DNA of 64,000 bases from JBBPZA01 sp963728925 (GCA_963728925.1 CAVSMB010000005.1:123601-187600); one strand, 5' to 3'. Counted from the first letter of the stretch, positions 24,993 to 35,137 are shown. Numbers and translations are program-made. The notes: a model not told the origin generated them from the sequence alone.

Positions 24993-25185
24993 TCCCGCTA
25001 CACAGCGAATTCCTAGCACCGAGGCGGTTTCTCAGCCTCGTCGCGTCGGACCGGGTGACCGCTACGGACCGCCAGGAACCGCTAGCTGCTTGGCAATTCT
25101 GTCCAACGGCCTGTCCAACGAGATCCGTGCCAACGACGCAAGCACTCTGCCTTCGCTCCCGCCCCGGCGTGGACTGGCGCCGCAG

Positions 25186-25910
25186 TTCCCCGACCTCAGT
25201 GACCTGCCGCCCAACACCCGGCATAGGTTTCTCGACTGCGAGCTCGCCTGCTTCGACGCGACCGGACACCCCGACTTCGCTCGGCTGCGAACCCGGCTCA
25301 CGCGCGGCCACACCCATGCGCCACTGGCCGCTCGCAACACCCCGGCGAACGCTGATCGTCTTCGACGTGCTGCACCTCGAGGGCACGGCGTCCGGCGCCT
25401 GCCCTACCGCCGGCGCCGCGAGCTGCTCGACGAGCTCGCGCTTGAGTCCGGGCACTGGAAGACGCCGCCCGCCTACGCTGCCGGGCGCGACGATGTCGCC
25501 GCCGTCACCCGCGCGCACGGCCTCGAAGGTGTCGTCGCCAAGCGCTACTGGGCGCCCTACATGGAAGGCCGCCGAGCCCCAGGCGCCTAGCGAAAACTCA
25601 AACACCGCCACGTCGAAACGCTGATCGTCACCGCCTGGGAACCCGGCGCCGGGCGCGGCGATGAGCTGCTCGTCTCCGCCCCGATCCCAAGAGCGGACAG
25701 CTGCGCAACGCCGGCCGCGTTCCATTGCGTCTGAGTCCGGGGCAGCGCGCGACGGTGCGCGAGTCGCTGGCGGCGATCGAACGCCCGCGACGCGCCCGCG
25801 AGCGCGTCCGGCTTCTGGAGCCCCTCCTCGCCGTCGACATCGCCCACCACGGCCGCCGCGACAGCGTAATCCGCGACCCGATCCTCAAGACCTTCCGGCC
25901 CGCGCCCTGA
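25186..25910 (+). pseudogene. ATP-dependent DNA ligase (LigD-type) relic
   Basis: Pieces of the ligase domain of LigD appear in order but in different frames: FLDCELACFDATGHPDFARL, then LIVFDVLHLEG, then RELLDELALESGHWKTPPAY and GLEGVVAKRYWAPYMEGRR. An in-frame stop replaces the Trp of the WLKLKH motif, and LKHRHVETLIV and ESLAAIERPRR follow. The KxDGxR lysine motif is absent. LigD acts in non-homologous end joining; this copy cannot. Confidence 0.7.
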
Positions 25911-25973
25911 GGGAGTCGCCCCCGACGACCGAAAGCGCCCTCCGCCCGGGCGAGTCTGTGCGAACATGCGTTC

Positions 25974-26321
25974 GTGTCGATCAAGGGGAGTCCGTACCGG
26001 TGGTTCCGAGCCGCGCTCGAGCGCGGCGACCTGCGCAGCGTGCGCATCGCCGCCATCGAACTCGCCCACATCAACCTCGCCGACGCCACCGCGATCCTCG
26101 CGCTCATGGCCGCAAGCGCTGACCCCGCCTACGAGCCCGCCGCCGTACGCTGGATCGCCCGCCTAGCCACCGAACGGCCACAAATGAACCTCGAAGACCT
26201 CGCCGTCGCCACCGCGACGCTCGTCGCCCTGCCCGCGGCCACAGCCGCCCGCGAGCAACTGGCCACCCTCTGCGCCCACTACGGCATGCCCCGGATCACC
26301 GGCCTCACCAGCAACCCATAG
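25974..26321 (+). CDS. Conserved hypothetical protein
   Basis: A 115-residue all-helical protein from a GTG at 25974, beginning MSIKGSPYRWFRAALERGD and containing repeated Ala-rich helices. No cysteines, signal peptide or membrane segment is seen. It follows the LigD relic by about 60 bp on the same strand and keeps a clean frame with normal codon bias, so it is probably real. The function is unknown. Confidence 0.6.
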   Translation: MSIKGSPYRWFRAALERGDLRSVRIAAIELAHINLADATAILALMAASADPAYEPAAVRWIARLATERPQMNLEDLAVATATLVALPAATAAREQLATLCAHYGMPRITGLTSNP

Positions 26322-26539
26322 CGCCTCGGGGCCAACTCCGGACCCCGAGCGCCTGGACGTCTTAGGTGAAGGAAGTGGATCGCCACGGCGCTCTCGACGA
26401 CTCTCGCGGAGTACCGAGCGGTCCGTGCCATCGTTGTCCGCTGCCGGCTCGATTAGCCTCAGCAGAGAGTCTCGCGTCTGCCAGGTGTCGTGACCGCCTC
26501 GAAGTCGTCGACGGCTTGGCCGCGCTCCCGGGCGCGCGT

Positions 26540-26850
26540 GACTCGGGCGTCGATGGAAACAGCGTGCTCGCCTGCGCCTGTCGACGGGATCGAATACGGC
26601 CGCACCTCGGCGGTCGAGGAAGCAAAGCTACGTTCTTCCTGGAAACGCAGGCAGGGCGGTGGTGCCCCGCCGCTGGTACTCGTCGCGGACGATCCGGAAC
26701 AGGCCGGCTACGTCCGGGTCCTGGGTCCGGAAGGCGGTGGCCCGATGCGGCGCATCCGCAGCGAATCGCTGCTCGGCCTGGTCGAGCGCACGCTGTCGGT
26801 CAAGCGCCTCCAGGCTGGCCGGCTGCTGGCCGAGCCGGGACTCGGGTCAG
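26540..26850 (+). pseudogene. Fragment resembling the start of an Eco57I-type restriction/methylase protein
   Basis: One frame encodes LRSSWKRRQGGGAPPLVLVA, a GYVRVLGPEGGGPMRRI stretch and LLGLVERTLSVKRLQAGRLL. In actinobacterial Eco57I-like proteins a WKRRxGGRAxPxLLV start followed by a CGPxGxxPP stretch is usual. Homology stops after about 80 residues, and the frame then runs antiparallel to nothing recognisable. The assignment is from memory of the family and weak. Confidence 0.3.
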
Positions 26851-26971
26851 AGCCAGGCCACGCGAATCACAGTGGCGCCTCGCGACGCTGCAGCACGAGC
26901 TTTGCGCTGGCTGCGCCAGCAGATCTTCAAGCGGTGTGGTCGCGCGCTGTACCGCCTCGTAGGATCCAGCC

Positions 26972-28133
26972 ATGGCTGGGGCGAGGTTCGTCCGCGCAGA
27001 CCTCCATGTCCATACCTATCAGGACACGGAAGCGGCGCCGGCGCCCGACCTCGACGCCTATATCGACGCCGCGATCGGGTGCGGCCTTGGAGTGCTCGCG
27101 ATCACGGACCACAACACCGCCCAGTTCGCCAGGGCCGCCCTGAAGGCGGCCGATGGCAAGCCGCTCGTCGTCCTACCGGGGATCGAGATCTCCACGTACG
27201 ACGGCCACCTCCTCGCGATCTTCTCGCGTGACGCGCTAGTCGAGCTCGACGCGCTCGCCAATCCGATGAACCTCAGGCTGAAGGCGCTGAGCCAAACCGA
27301 GCAGCGCTCAACGCGCTCAATGCTTGACCTCGTGCAGGAGGTGCATGACCGCGGCGGGCTTGCGATCCCGGCGCACGTAGACGCCTCCGAGGGCATCCAG
27401 GAGAACTTGCGGCCCGAGCAGCTGGCGGAGCTGCTTTCAAGCCCGGCGCTCGCCGGTATCGAGTTCCAGTCGAGTGACCGACTGAAGACGTGGTTCACCG
27501 ATGCCGACGACAACCCGCACCGACTCGCCGCTTGGAAGGCGCGTCAATCTGTATCGGCGCTCAAGGAGCGCGGCCTCGCGCGGCTCATGTCCTCAGATGC
27601 GCACACCGCTGCGACCGTCGGCCAGGACCGGGCTCGGCGCACGCTGACGCGGCTGCGTCTCGACGACCCGAACTTCGGCGCGGTCCGCAACGCCATCGTC
27701 TACAACCCGAAGGCCCGCTGCAAGGCGGAAGCGACTCTGCCAGTCACCTACCCATCCATCATCTACGCGGAGTTCACGGGCGGCTTCTTGGATGGCGTCC
27801 GGATGCGATTCTCGCCCAACCTCAACTGCCTCATCGGCGGCCGGGGTTCAGGCAAGTCGACTGCGCTGCTCGCGATCCGCGCAGCGCTCGGCGCAAAGCT
27901 CAGTCCCAATGAGGATCCGGACGAGCAGGAGCGCATGCCTGACGAGACAGCTGTCAGGTTCATCGACAACACCGGCAGCGAACGCACTGCCGTCAGGTGC
28001 CGCGGCGAGGCCCCGGTCGACGCGGACAGCGGCTCCCAGATCCGTCTTCGACTGGCGGACCTCGGTCAGGACGAGTCTGGCCGGCTTGCGCGCGGTTACC
28101 AGGACAACCCGGAAGTTGTCCTCGAGTTCCTAG
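26972..28133 (+). pseudogene. PHP-AAA ATPase (TrlF-like), 5' portion, split by IS1380
   Basis: An N-terminal PHP phosphoesterase domain (about 1-220) shows RADLHVHTYQD, AITDHNT, IPAHVD and SSDAH, the metal-binding His/Asp set. An SMC/RecN-like ATPase starts with the Walker A GGRGSGKST at about residue 290. Such PHP-ATPase fusions (TrlF-like) are found in defence islands. The frame is cut at VVLEFL by the CTAG duplication at 28130-28133. It continues at 29815. Confidence 0.85.
28130..28133. repeat. Target-site duplication of IS1380 element B, left copy
   Basis: CTAG abuts the left terminal repeat and recurs at 29815-29818. Confidence 0.85.
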
Positions 28134-28341
28134 CCCGGAACGTGCAGTAGGCGCGCGAAGGTGACGGGCGGGCCGTGTCTGGGTGTGAATGGTGATGGTG
28201 AGGCCGCGTTCAGGGTCGTGGCGGCGGTGTTGGGCGCTTCCGCGGAAGCGTCGTGGGCTGCGCGGGCTCGTCTGCGGGCAGCGGTGATCGCGGCCGTGGC
28301 CGGGAGTGCTGGTTGATCGTGTGGTCGGCTGCTGGGTGCGG

Positions 28342-29688
28342 TCAGCCGGCGGCGGGGAGCGTTTTGAGCTTGTGGAACGCGGCGAGCAGCTCGGCGGCCC
28401 ATGGCCAGTCGTGTTGGAGGCGGAGCTTGCCGCGTCGTCCGTGGAACGCGAGCCGTCCGGCGACGTGCAGCAGTCGGTAGCGCAGCCGTTTGGGCTCGGC
28501 TTTGGCGAGCTCGCCGTCGAGCAGCAGCGCTTGGGTCCAGACGAGCAGGTCGTGCGCGAGCATGACGATCTCCAGCCACGCCTCGTTGAGCGCGAACGCC
28601 TTGAACGGGAACTTCGCCAGGCCGGTGTCCTTGTCGTCACGGATGCGGTCCTCGACATGGGCGTGCTGGCGGTGGCGGCACTCGATGGTCGCGACGTTCT
28701 CGTCGGGCTGGTCGGTGAGGATCGCCTGGAAGCGGTAGCCGTCGTGGTCGGTGAAGCTCAGCTGCGCGCCGGGATGCGGGCGCTCACGCCGAACGATCAC
28801 TCGCGAGCCCTGCGGCCAGGAGCCCAGCTCAACGCTGTCGGTGATCTCCGCGACCTCGCCGTTCTCGCGCTCCGAGCCGTCCTGCGCGAGCGCCGCAACC
28901 CAGGCATCCGCGGGGATCTGGAGGATCGCTTCGCGGACCGGCTCGGTCAGCTCGTAGCCGACCGAGAAGCGCAGGTCCGCCTCGCGGCAGTAGTCGACCA
29001 GGCCGTGCGTGGCGCCGGCGGAATCGGCGCGCACGAGGATCTCGATCTGCTCGATCTGCTCGGTGGGGATCTGCTCGAGCGCGCGGTCGAGCACCGTGAT
29101 GTGGTCGGCGGCGGTGTTCGCGCCGGCGTTCCCCGGCCGCAGCAGACCCGCGAGCGCCTCGCGCGTCTCGTCGGCGTAGGCCTGCAGCGGGTGAAACCCG
29201 TAGCCGCCCTTGTAGTTCCCGGCCGCCTGCTCCTTCTCCGAAGGCGCGCTGATCAGCGTCGCGTCGACGTCGATCGTCAACCGCTCGGGCGCGCCGTGCA
29301 GCTCCCAGAAGCGCTCGCGCGCCCGCGCGTGAGCGGCACGCAGCGCGTCCAGCAGCGCCGGGTCGGCGGCGATCCGGTCGATCACCCGGAACGCGGTCGA
29401 ATCCGACGCGACCGGCCCGAACAGCGCCTCCTGGTCACGCACCGCCCCGAGGTCGGACACGCACTCGCCGCCGTCGGCGAGCATCACCGCCAGATCGCGG
29501 ATCACCCGCCCCGGGTCATGTCCGCGACGGCGCTGCTTGATCGCGGCCAAGCGCAGCGACAGCGCCTTCGTCAGCCCCAGCTTGTCGGCTGCCTGCGCCA
29601 GCAACGCGCTGCCTGCGTGCGACACCAACCCGGCTCCGTCCGCCGTGACTTCTACGGTTACCGGGCGTTCATCGCGCATCACCTTCAA
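28342..29688 (-). CDS. IS1380-family transposase (element B)
   Basis: A 448-residue DDE transposase. LTIDVDATLISAPSEKEQA carries the first Asp, VRADSAGATHGLVDYC the second and VEDRIRDDKDTGLAKFPF the region with the catalytic Glu and following basic residues. A FGPVASDSTAFRVIDR segment upstream is typical of the family. The frame is complete. It represents a different IS1380 subgroup from element A. Confidence 0.92.
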   Translation of the reverse strand: MKVMRDERPVTVEVTADGAGLVSHAGSALLAQAADKLGLTKALSLRLAAIKQRRRGHDPGRVIRDLAVMLADGGECVSDLGAVRDQEALFGPVASDSTAFRVIDRIAADPALLDALRAAHARARERFWELHGAPERLTIDVDATLISAPSEKEQAAGNYKGGYGFHPLQAYADETREALAGLLRPGNAGANTAADHITVLDRALEQIPTEQIEQIEILVRADSAGATHGLVDYCREADLRFSVGYELTEPVREAILQIPADAWVAALAQDGSERENGEVAEITDSVELGSWPQGSRVIVRRERPHPGAQLSFTDHDGYRFQAILTDQPDENVATIECRHRQHAHVEDRIRDDKDTGLAKFPFKAFALNEAWLEIVMLAHDLLVWTQALLLDGELAKAEPKRLRYRLLHVAGRLAFHGRRGKLRLQHDWPWAAELLAAFHKLKTLPAAG

Positions 29689-29756
29689 GGTGAACCTCCA
29701 AGCTCGGGATCAAGGACCTTCAGCAAGCCCAAGGATCCCTGCTCAGCCGGACGTTT

Positions 29757-29783
29757 CCGCGCCCCCGCCTAGCGGGGGCGCGG
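29757..29783. terminator. Perfect hairpin upstream of the IS1380 B transposase
   Basis: CCGCGCCCCCGC (29757-29768) pairs perfectly with GCGGGGGCGCGG (29772-29783) across CTA. It lies between the element end and the transposase start, as in element A, and is also preceded by GCTCAGCCGGACG (29741-29753). It probably blocks incoming transcription. Confidence 0.65.
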
Positions 29784-29814
29784 CCATTATGCGACCGCTA
29801 CTGCACGCTCGGGG

Positions 29815-29818
29815 CTAG
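29815..29818. repeat. Target-site duplication of IS1380 element B, right copy
   Basis: CTAG follows the right terminal repeat and matches the left copy. Confidence 0.85.
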
Positions 29819-31283
29819 ACGGCTTCGTCGTCCGGCACGAACATGACGAGCAAGAAGAGGAGCTTCTTGGCTTGCTCGACGACAACGCGAGCGAGGTCCT
29901 CCGAACGAAGGGCGCCGTGGCGCAGATCAAGAAGCTCGAGGAGGATGAGGCGCGGCTCGACACGAGCCTTAAGGCGGCCGAGACGGGGAAGGTTGAGCAG
30001 ATCGCCGAGTGGGCTCGCGAGCTAGCGGCGCAACGCCCGTTCCTCCAGCACCTGCAGGAGGCACTGCGCGAGGCAATCCAGTTAGGTGACGGCGTCGAGC
30101 CAATCGACCTCAACAAGGCTGCCGAGGACTTCAGTGTCGATCTGACGCAGAAGCGCGCTCCGCAATTTGTTGAGGGCGAACAGGGGCTGCGCGCCGGACT
30201 CGCTGCCCTAGAGAGCAAGCGGACGTCGCTGCGCTCTGAGGCCAGCGCATCGCTAAGCGCCGCGGCGAAGGTGGCGGAGGACGCACTCGCCCGCTGGCGG
30301 GCCGATCAGGACGAGCTCGACGGACGGCTGCGGGCGAAGCAGGCGGAGATTGAGGCGCAGGGCCTCAAAGTTCAGGCCGGCGCGGTGAGCCAGATAGCAA
30401 CCCGGCTCAACTCGGTCCGTCACAGCCTCGTCGCGCTGCGAAAGAGGCAGGCGGATCATCAGGCGGCAGTCCGCTCTCGCGCCACGCTGGTGCGTAAGCT
30501 GCACGCGAACCGCGAGGCGCTCTACCAGCGCCGCCGCGCGACGCTCAAAAGAATCGCCTGGCAGGCCAACGCCTACTCAGATGGGCTCGAGATTCATGTC
30601 CACTTCGAGCACGGGGGAATGAGTGCGCCGTGGGTAAGCTGGCTTACCTCGACATTCCGATTCCGGAGTCCTCGCGTGCAGCGGCTCGCCGAGAAAATCG
30701 CGCCTCGAGAGTTCGCGGAAAAGCTGAAGGACGACCTGCCGGCACTACTTGAGCTGAAGGACGAGGGAGGCGAAGCGTTTTTCACTGAGGAGGCGCTCCG
30801 GGAGGCGCGCGGCTGGCAGACTATCTTCCAGCTGGAGACCTTGCGGCTTGAGGATCGTCCGCGGATAACGATCAAGGAGTCGGGAGCGGCGCAGGTCAAG
30901 GCGTTCGACCACCTGTCCGCTGGGCAGCAACGGTCGGTGCTGCTGAGTCTCCTGCTTTGCGCCCAGCGCGACGAGCCGCTTGTGCTCGACTCGAGGTGAT
31001 CCTCGGGCGTGCGCAGTACATCGCAACAGCAGTCGTTCGGCACCTTGAGGGCGCAAAGGAGCGACGGCAGGTCGTCATCGCCACCCACAGCCCGAACTTG
31101 ACGGTGCTGGGCGACGCCGAACTGGTGATCCCGATGCGAGTAGACCATGGTAAGGGGAGGCCCCACGACGACGGCGCGGTCGATCGGCCGGCGACCCGCG
31201 ATCGGGTATGCGAGTTGCTCGAGGGGGGCGTCGAGGCTTACCGCAAGCGCGGTGAGCGCTACGGGCTACGACTCGTCGGCTGA
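29815..31283 (+). pseudogene. PHP-AAA ATPase (TrlF-like), 3' portion, with an additional frameshift
   Basis: The frame resumes as LDGFVVRHEHDEQEEELLG and runs through a long coiled coil (to about 30560) to the ABC-type signature FDHLSAGQQRSVLLSLLL and PLVLDS, where Walker B should continue but a TGA occurs at 30997-30999. Another frame from about 30990 carries QYIATAVVRHLEGAKERRQ and VVIATHSPNLTVLGDAE (H-loop) to a stop at 31283. The gene is therefore broken twice. Confidence 0.82.
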
Positions 31284-31598
31284 GCGAGCGTCCGTGGCTC
31301 GAGCCGGTCAAATGAGCTCAGTCCAAGCCGCGCGCGCGGGAGAGGCCGCGCTCAGATGCACCTCGGCCATCGGGCGATGGGCGGATGCTCTGTTGCACCC
31401 ACGAAACCGAGAGCGCTCGACTCGAGTTTGGGCTTCTGCTTTCCGCGACAGCGGACGCGTGGCGGGCTACCAGTTGCGTCGGCGTCGAACGGAACCCTCG
31501 GTCCCGATGCCGCGGCATCTGCGCCGAAAGACGGTCAAGCGTCGGTAGTCCTGGACCACGAGCGACCTTGCCGCCGTCTCGCCGCGTAGGGTTTGCGA

Positions 31599-32486
31599 AT
31601 GGAGCGGCAGCCCAATCGGATCATCCACGGCGACAACCTTGAGGTCCTTCAGACGCTCGCTGACGAGTCCTTTCAGATGATCTACGTCGACCCGCCGTTC
31701 AACACGGGAAAGACCCAGACGCGGCGAACGCTGCAGACGGAGGCCGATGTCGCGGGCGACAGGGTCGGCTTCGGAGGCAGGCGCTACGCTACGCGACTGC
31801 TCGCGGAGTCCTCGTATGTGGACGAGTTCGCCGACTACCTCGCGTTCCTTGAGCCACGCATCGTGGAGGGCCGCAGAGTACTCACACAGAGCGGCACCTT
31901 CTACTTTCACATCGACTATCGGGAAGCCCACTACTGCAAGCTGCTGCTGGACGAGATCTTCGGCCGAGAGAACTTCCTCAATGAGCTGATTTGGGCTTAT
32001 GACTACGGAGCGCGAAGCAAGAAGCGATGGCCTGCTAAGCACGACACCATCCTCGTGTACGCCAAGGACATTGAGCGCTACCACTTCGATTCCGCCGAGG
32101 TGGACCGAGAGCCGTACATGGCACCGGGATTGGTGACGCCAGAGAAGGCCGCGCGCGGGAAGCTGCCAACTGATGTTTGGTGGCACACGATCGTGCCAAC
32201 GAAAAGCCGGGAGAAGACGGGCTATCCAACCCAAAAACCAGAAGGCATTGTCCGCCGGATGGTCGTCGCGTCAACGCGCCCTGGTGACCTCTGCCTGGAT
32301 TTCTTCGCCGGGAGCGGCACGCTCGGCGCAGTCGCAGCGAAGTGCGGGAGAGGCTATGTGTTGATCGACGAGAGTCCCGAGGCAATCGAGGTCGCAACGC
32401 GACGGCTCGCGGCGATCGAGGCAGCTTCCGCTCCGGTTCATCACACCGACTCGCGTCCACAAGAGGCGGTCGGCGCGCTTTTCTAG
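31599..32486 (+). CDS. DNA adenine/cytosine-N4 methyltransferase, beta-class
   Basis: A 295-residue site-specific DNA methyltransferase. Motif IV DPPFNTG lies near residue 35 and the SAM-binding FxGxG motif FFAGSGTLG near residue 235. That order (catalytic motif first) defines the beta class. SREKTGYPTQKPEGIVRRMV between them is the usual helical segment. It methylates an exocyclic amino group (N6-A or N4-C), probably protecting DNA from the convergent candidate nuclease. ATG 31599 is preferred to TTG 31593. Confidence 0.9.
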   Translation: MERQPNRIIHGDNLEVLQTLADESFQMIYVDPPFNTGKTQTRRTLQTEADVAGDRVGFGGRRYATRLLAESSYVDEFADYLAFLEPRIVEGRRVLTQSGTFYFHIDYREAHYCKLLLDEIFGRENFLNELIWAYDYGARSKKRWPAKHDTILVYAKDIERYHFDSAEVDREPYMAPGLVTPEKAARGKLPTDVWWHTIVPTKSREKTGYPTQKPEGIVRRMVVASTRPGDLCLDFFAGSGTLGAVAAKCGRGYVLIDESPEAIEVATRRLAAIEAASAPVHHTDSRPQEAVGALF

Positions 32487-33028
32487 GACTCGATGGCGAT
32501 GAGCGCCTGGACGAACTCTTCGTAGACGTGCCGGAAGCTCGAGAACGCGTCGCTACCCGTACGAGAAGGTAGAAACCACTTGGTGTCGCTCATCGCGTGC
32601 TGCACCGTGACGTGACCGTCATCCATGAGGCCGCCGAGCGCCCCGGCAGGAATGAGCCAGTAGACGAGTCCGTGGGGCCGACCCGAGATGCAGACGAGGT
32701 AGTCGTACTTCGTCGTGTTCTGCTCGCGCGGATCCCTCACCTGCTGAAAGCGAGGCGGGTCCTCCGTCGAGAATTTGACTTCGCGCCGGACATCTCCGAT
32801 CCGCACGTCGTAAGCGACGGATTCGGCTTTCCCGGCCATGAGGGCAGTGTCGCGGGCGATCTGCGTCAGAAGCATTTCGCCCAACTTCCCCCTCGTTCGC
32901 GGCGCGAGCATCAGCACGAAGCTGAGCGGCGAGTCGGGAGGCCACTCGGCAACCTGCTTCAGACTGGATTTCAAGTCCCCGAGGGCGCGAACCTCCCCTT
33001 CCGAAAACCCGTACTCCGGATCTTCCAT
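32483..33028 (-). CDS. Candidate type II restriction endonuclease
   Basis: A 181-residue protein convergent with, and overlapping by 4 bp, the methyltransferase. YDVRIGDVRREVKFSTED resembles a PD-(D/E)xK core, with Asp, Glu and Lys in DxRxxxV-EVK. LGEMLLTQIARD upstream gives the usual helix with a Glu. The segment EQNTTKYDYLVCISGRPHG fits a beta-strand core. No family name is recognised. The pairing with a methyltransferase is the main support. Confidence 0.55.
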   Translation of the reverse strand: MEDPEYGFSEGEVRALGDLKSSLKQVAEWPPDSPLSFVLMLAPRTRGKLGEMLLTQIARDTALMAGKAESVAYDVRIGDVRREVKFSTEDPPRFQQVRDPREQNTTKYDYLVCISGRPHGLVYWLIPAGALGGLMDDGHVTVQHAMSDTKWFLPSRTGSDAFSSFRHVYEEFVQALIAIES

Positions 33029-33242
33029 ACCCGCAGGTTCGCCAACCGCACGGGTTAGCCTGCTCGCCTTCGAGGATGGCGAGCGGTCGAGTGCGCGTTC
33101 GATCAGGGACTACGCACATCGCCACCGAACGGTGCCGCGACCCTGCCGAATCGTTATCGCCCACGCCCATCTCGCGACGCACCAGCAGCCACCGCTTGAT
33201 GGCCCCGCGCTTGGGTAGCTGTCCCCAGCCGCAAAGTAGACG

Positions 33243-33470
33243 TCAAGCTGCCGGTTCGCGTACGGCTGCCCGTTGGATCGCCCGGTAGACCGTCGAGCGC
33301 GCCACCGAGAACAGCTCGGCGAGTTCGGCGCTGGTGTACGTGCCGGCGCGGTGCAGCTCGACGAGGTGGGCTTCCTGCGCCGAGGTGAGCTTGGGTTGCT
33401 TGCCGCGCAGGCGGCCCTTGGCCTCGGCTGCCGGCACTCGCTGCGTGCGGCCGAGGGCGCTCGGCCGCGG
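33243..33470 (-). pseudogene. Serine recombinase (Tn3-type resolvase) C-terminal fragment
   Basis: The frame ends with AEAKGRLRGKQPKLTSAQEA, then LVELHRAGTYTSAELAELFS and VARSTVYRAIQR, the helix-turn-helix of Tn3 resolvases. Upstream the frame degrades and the catalytic N-terminal domain is missing. The IS21 left end begins about 90 bp away, so the gene was probably cut by that insertion and then decayed. Confidence 0.65.
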
Positions 33471-33629
33471 GGTGGACACGCGGATAGCCCTCGAGCGCGG
33501 CGGCGGCCTCGTCGCCGACGCCGTGACCGCGGCCACGGGAAACTCCCCCTGGTGGCCGTGTAATTCCCCACCCGTCCGGTTCGGGTTAGACGGTGCGGTG
33601 CTCTTGCACCGTCGGTCGCGAGGACGCCC

Positions 33630-35137
33630 ATGAAGAGCGGAAGGACGCAGGTGGAGATCATCGCCCTGTATGAGGAGTTGGGCAGTTATCGCGCGGTCGG
33701 GGCGCTGATGGGCTGCGATCACAAGACGGTCAAGCGCTATGTCGAGGCGGCCGGCGAGGCGGGTCAGCTGGCGCCGGTGCTGACGCGATCGCGGGTGACC
33801 GATGAGCTCCGCGGGGTTGATCGCGGAGCGAGTCGAGCAGACGCACGGGCGGGTGACGGCGCGGCGGTTGATGCGGCTGGTCCGCGCGGCGGGCTATGCG
33901 GGCTCGGAGCGCTCGCTGCGGCGCGCGGTCGCCGAGGCGAAGGAGGCGTGGCGGGCCAAGCAGGCGCTGGAGGGCCGCGTCTACCGGCCGTGGGTGTCTG
34001 AGCCTGGGGAGTGGATGCTGTGTGATTGGGGGGCGGCGGGGACGGTCCCGACGCCGGCGGGACCGCGCAAGCTGTCGTTCTTCTCGAGCGGTGCTGGGCT
34101 GGTCGCGCTTTCGGACGGTCAGCTTTCTCGTGCAGCGAGCGCTTCGGCGCGCTCGCGGTCGGCCTAGCGCACAGCTTAGAGCAGGTCGGCGGCGTCCCGG
34201 GACGGGTGCTGTTCGACAACCCCAAGACGGTCGCGACCGGTCATCGTCGCCGGGGTCGGCGGTGCTCAATCCCGACCTGGTGCGCTTGGCGGCGCACTAT
34301 CGCTTCTCGCCGCGCACGACCGAGCGCCAGGACCCGGAATCCAAGGGCAAGATCGAGGCGTATGGTCCGGTTCACGAAGTCCGACCTGATCCCCTATGAG
34401 GGCTTCGGCTCGCTCGATGACGCCAACCAGGCGGGCGCCGCGTGGTGTCAGGAGGTCAACGCCGAGGTCCACTACGAGACGCGGGCGCGCCCGGTCGGAG
34501 CGCTTGGAGGTCGAGCGGCCGCTGTTTCGCGCGCTGCCGGCGGCACGACCAGCGGTCGCGTGCGGCGAGGAGCGCAAGGTCGACCGGCTCGCGACGGTCC
34601 GGTTCGTCTCGGCGCGCTACTCGGTCCCGCACCGCCTCGTCGGCGAGATCGTCCAGGTGCCAGGCCTCCGATCGCGCCGTCGTGATCATGCACCGCGGGC
34701 GTTCCGGTCGCTGAGCACGCGCTGCTGGCGCCCGGGGAGGCGTCGATCGTCGACGCGCACTACCCGACACCGGCGCCGACCGGCGTCCGCGCGCTGCGGC
34801 CGCGCACGAGCTCGGAGCACGCGTTCCTGGCGCTGGGCGCCGAGGCGGAGGACTACCTGCGGGCTGCTGCGGCGGCCGGCGCCGCCAGGTTGCACGAGCG
34901 CCTGGACGAGGCGCTCGGCCTCGCGCGCACGCGCGGCCGCGATCAGGCGCTGGCGGCGCTCGATCGCGCGACGCCGGTTCGGGCGCTTCGCGCATGGCGA
35001 CCTCGCGCTCGATCGCCGACGGGCTCACAGGACGACGCCGCCCACGGCCGTCGCCGACGCCGAGCCGCTTCACGCTCGAGGGGCTGCCGACGGTCGCGGT
35101 CCGCTCGCTGGATGACTACCGCCGCACGCGGCGATGA
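33630..35137 (+). pseudogene. istA: IS21 transposase IstA, multiply frameshifted
   Basis: Segments of one IstA protein appear in successive frames: GCDHKTVKRYVEAAGEAG (N-terminal HTH), then VTARRLMRLVRAAGYAGSER and PGEWMLCDWGAAGTV (first catalytic Asp region), then GVPGRVLFDNPKTVATGH, then YRFSPRTTERQDPESKGKIE (Glu region), and TVRFVSARYSVPHRLVGE. At least four one-base shifts are needed to read it, so no full protein can be made. The intact family length is about 500 residues. Confidence 0.8.

Larger units (their letters stand above)
28134..29814 (-). mobile_element. IS1380-family element B, inserted in the PHP-ATPase gene
   Basis: The 1681-bp element has 17-bp terminal repeats, CCCGGAACGTGCAGTAG on the left and CCCCGAGCGTGCAGTAG on the right (read inward), with two mismatches. 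It is flanked by CTAG at 28130-28133 and 29815-29818, a 4-bp duplication. It carries one transposase. Removing it with one CTAG copy restores the host frame as VLEFLDGF. Confidence 0.93.

Noticed and set aside
23582..25624. 680-codon plus-strand open frame
   Set aside because: Runs antisense to the integrase and through the tRNA fragment and LigD relic. Only a few codons of its end (VFDVLHLEG) are meaningful, as part of the relic.
28306..29772. 488-codon plus-strand frame
   Set aside because: Antisense shadow of the IS1380 B transposase.
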